Shown: positions 62,882-64,000 of the stretch, in pieces
Layout: every line of letters starts with the position of its first letter
Numbering within the stretch: the stretch's first letter is position 1
Source of the DNA: Apteryx mantelli
Taxonomy: Eukaryota > Chordata > Aves > Apterygiformes > Apterygidae
Assembly (NCBI RefSeq): GCF_036417845.1
Contig: NC_089981.1
Location: 9,813,501-9,877,500 of the forward strand
Direction of reading: 5' to 3'
Length of the DNA stretch: 64,000 bases
The notes under the pieces: generated by a model
The model's input: only the letters and a program-made list of their open reading frames with translations
Told to the model about the DNA's origin: nothing
The model's database searches: none
Translations under genes and position numbers: made by a program

Positions 62882-63702
62882 AAACAGAGAGAAGAAGAAA
62901 CTTTCTCCATTTTGGTTATTTCATAGTGACTGATCAGTTCATAATACTCTCCTTTCAAAGCAGTTCAAGCCTGGCTGAAGGGACTAATTACGGTGGGACT
63001 GTGCAAAAGGCAGGGCCGTCATATGCTCTCCTCAAGTTCATGGAGAGCTTCTGCCTCATCAGCTCTGCCTGTGGCATGTTGGGAAATGGCACGGTTCTGT
63101 GGTACCTCGGCTTCCGCATCCGGAGGAACCGCTTCACTGTCTACATCCTGAACGTGGCTGCCGCTGACTTTGGCTACCTGCTCTGCATTGCCATCGAAAC
63201 AGTTCAGTGCCTGATGGAGTTCAATGTGGGAGTGCAGTTTGGGATAGTCCTCTTCCTGGATCTTTTCACATACGGGACTGGCTTGTATCTCTTGACAGCC
63301 ATCAGCATTGAGAGGTGCCCGTCTGTCCTCTGTCCCATCTGGTGCCGAAGCCATCGCCCAAAGCACTTGTCCGGCATCATCTCCGGCCTGCTCTGGAGCC
63401 TCTCGCCGCTGCTGAACATGCTGGGGTATTTTTCTTGGACTGTTCGCCCCTCTAGCAACTGCCACAGACTCCTCATCACCACTGGAGTCCTGGACTTCCT
63501 CTTCTGCATGCCCCTCATGCTGGTATTCAGCCTCACCCTCTTCCTCAAAGGCAAGTGCAGCTCCCAGCACCTCCAAACAGGCAGGCTCTTCACCCTGATT
63601 ATGCTCACCATCCTCTTCTTCTGCTCGTTCCGAAGGGAAGGAAACACACAGCCACACCACCAAGTCCATCCTTGTCAGTTCCCAGCACACTCTCCTCCCT
63701 AA
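62882..63702 (+). pseudogene. Mas-related G-protein-coupled receptor (MRGPR), TM7 missing
   Basis: After an acceptor-like CTCTGTCTCTTGCAG (ending 62881) the frame carries MRGPR hallmarks: 'GMLGNGTVLWYLGFRIRRN' (TM1-ICL1), 'FTVYILNVAAADFGYLLC' (TM2), 'YGTGLYLLTAISIERC' (TM3 and the ERC form of DRY), 'CPIWCRSHRPKHLSG' (ICL2), 'LLWSLSPLLNMLGYFSW' (TM4), TM5 'LDFLFCMPLMLVFSLTLFL' and 'RLFTLIMLTILFF' (TM6 start). It then breaks: unrelated residues run to a stop at 63700-63702, without TM7, and no TM7 appears in other frames before the window ends. The first in-frame ATG is at 63040, just before TM1, so the usual start may be lost or lie in another exon. MRGPRs act in sensory neurons and mast cells; birds have few. 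A pseudogene is more likely than a working gene, but an assembly error cannot be excluded. Confidence 0.75.
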
Positions 63703-64000
63703 GATGCAGGTGCAAATCCCAGGCTAAGAGGTTTCTGAACCTCTTGAAGCCACAGAGGGCTGCACTGATGCTCCCGTCATCTGGGGCAAGTGCACTGCAT
63801 TGGGTAGCGCTGCCCTGCCAGGGAGTGCTGGGCAAGCACCTAGGCAAGCAGCAGCCCTACTCAGAGCACTACCATTCAACACCAGTGCTAGCAGCAAGGA
63901 GAGAGAGCAGGAGGGAGGGCTTTTCAAGTGAAAGGGTAGAAGATGCAGAGGAGCAGGAGCGCCTGGGCAGCAGCCCTCTCTGAGAGAACACAGTGAGTCA
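63703..64000. other. Non-coding flank at the right edge
   Basis: Several overlapping chance frames occur in GC-rich DNA; no MRGPR TM7 or tail is visible in any frame up to the edge. Confidence 0.5.

Overview
The window looks like nuclear DNA from a bird. The retroelements are CR1 LINEs with the avian-type 3' end, and the only gene families I recognise are G-protein-coupled receptors with single coding exons: olfactory receptors (ORs) and a Mas-related receptor (MRGPR). Turtles and crocodilians also carry CR1 and ORs, so 'sauropsid, most likely bird' is the safe statement. I see no prokaryotic-style operons, tRNA, rRNA or CRISPR. Most of the window is non-coding.

Layout. (1) 1-16.1 kb is gene-free: two decayed CR1 pieces, one solo LTR with a perfect 5-bp target duplication, microsatellites and one CTCF-like site. 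(2) 16.1-17.0 kb is a dead OR (family 5/8/9-like) on the plus strand, followed by about 3.3 kb of non-coding DNA. (3) 20.36-38.99 kb (copy A) and 43.05-59.17 kb (copy B) are two direct copies of one block, about 3% diverged where I counted. The block holds an intact family-4-like OR on the minus strand (311 aa in both copies), a second family-4-like OR that is dead in both copies but broken differently, a 51-bp minisatellite and a CTCF-like site. Copy A also has a plus-strand OR pseudogene (missing from B) and a CR1 insertion whose empty site survives in B. (4) 39.0-43.05 kb, between the copies, holds an orphan MRGPR 3' end, about 1.4 kb of GC-rich DNA and a 2.5-kb CR1 whose 5' end coincides with the start of copy B. 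(5) 59.17-64.0 kb is single-copy DNA leading to an MRGPR open from TM1 to TM6 but lacking TM7.

Function. The two intact ORs are probably functional odorant receptors of olfactory sensory neurons. They differ at 20 residues, concentrated in TM3 and TM5, which line the ligand pocket, and only a few of their nucleotide differences are silent. The best lead here is the pair: a recent tandem duplication with signs of diversification or gene conversion. The second lead is the MRGPR split, with TM1-6 at the right edge and TM7 plus tail 24 kb to the left, exactly at a duplication breakpoint. I found no convincing wholly new system. The strongest unexplained open frame is a 257-codon minus-strand frame just upstream of the MRGPR.
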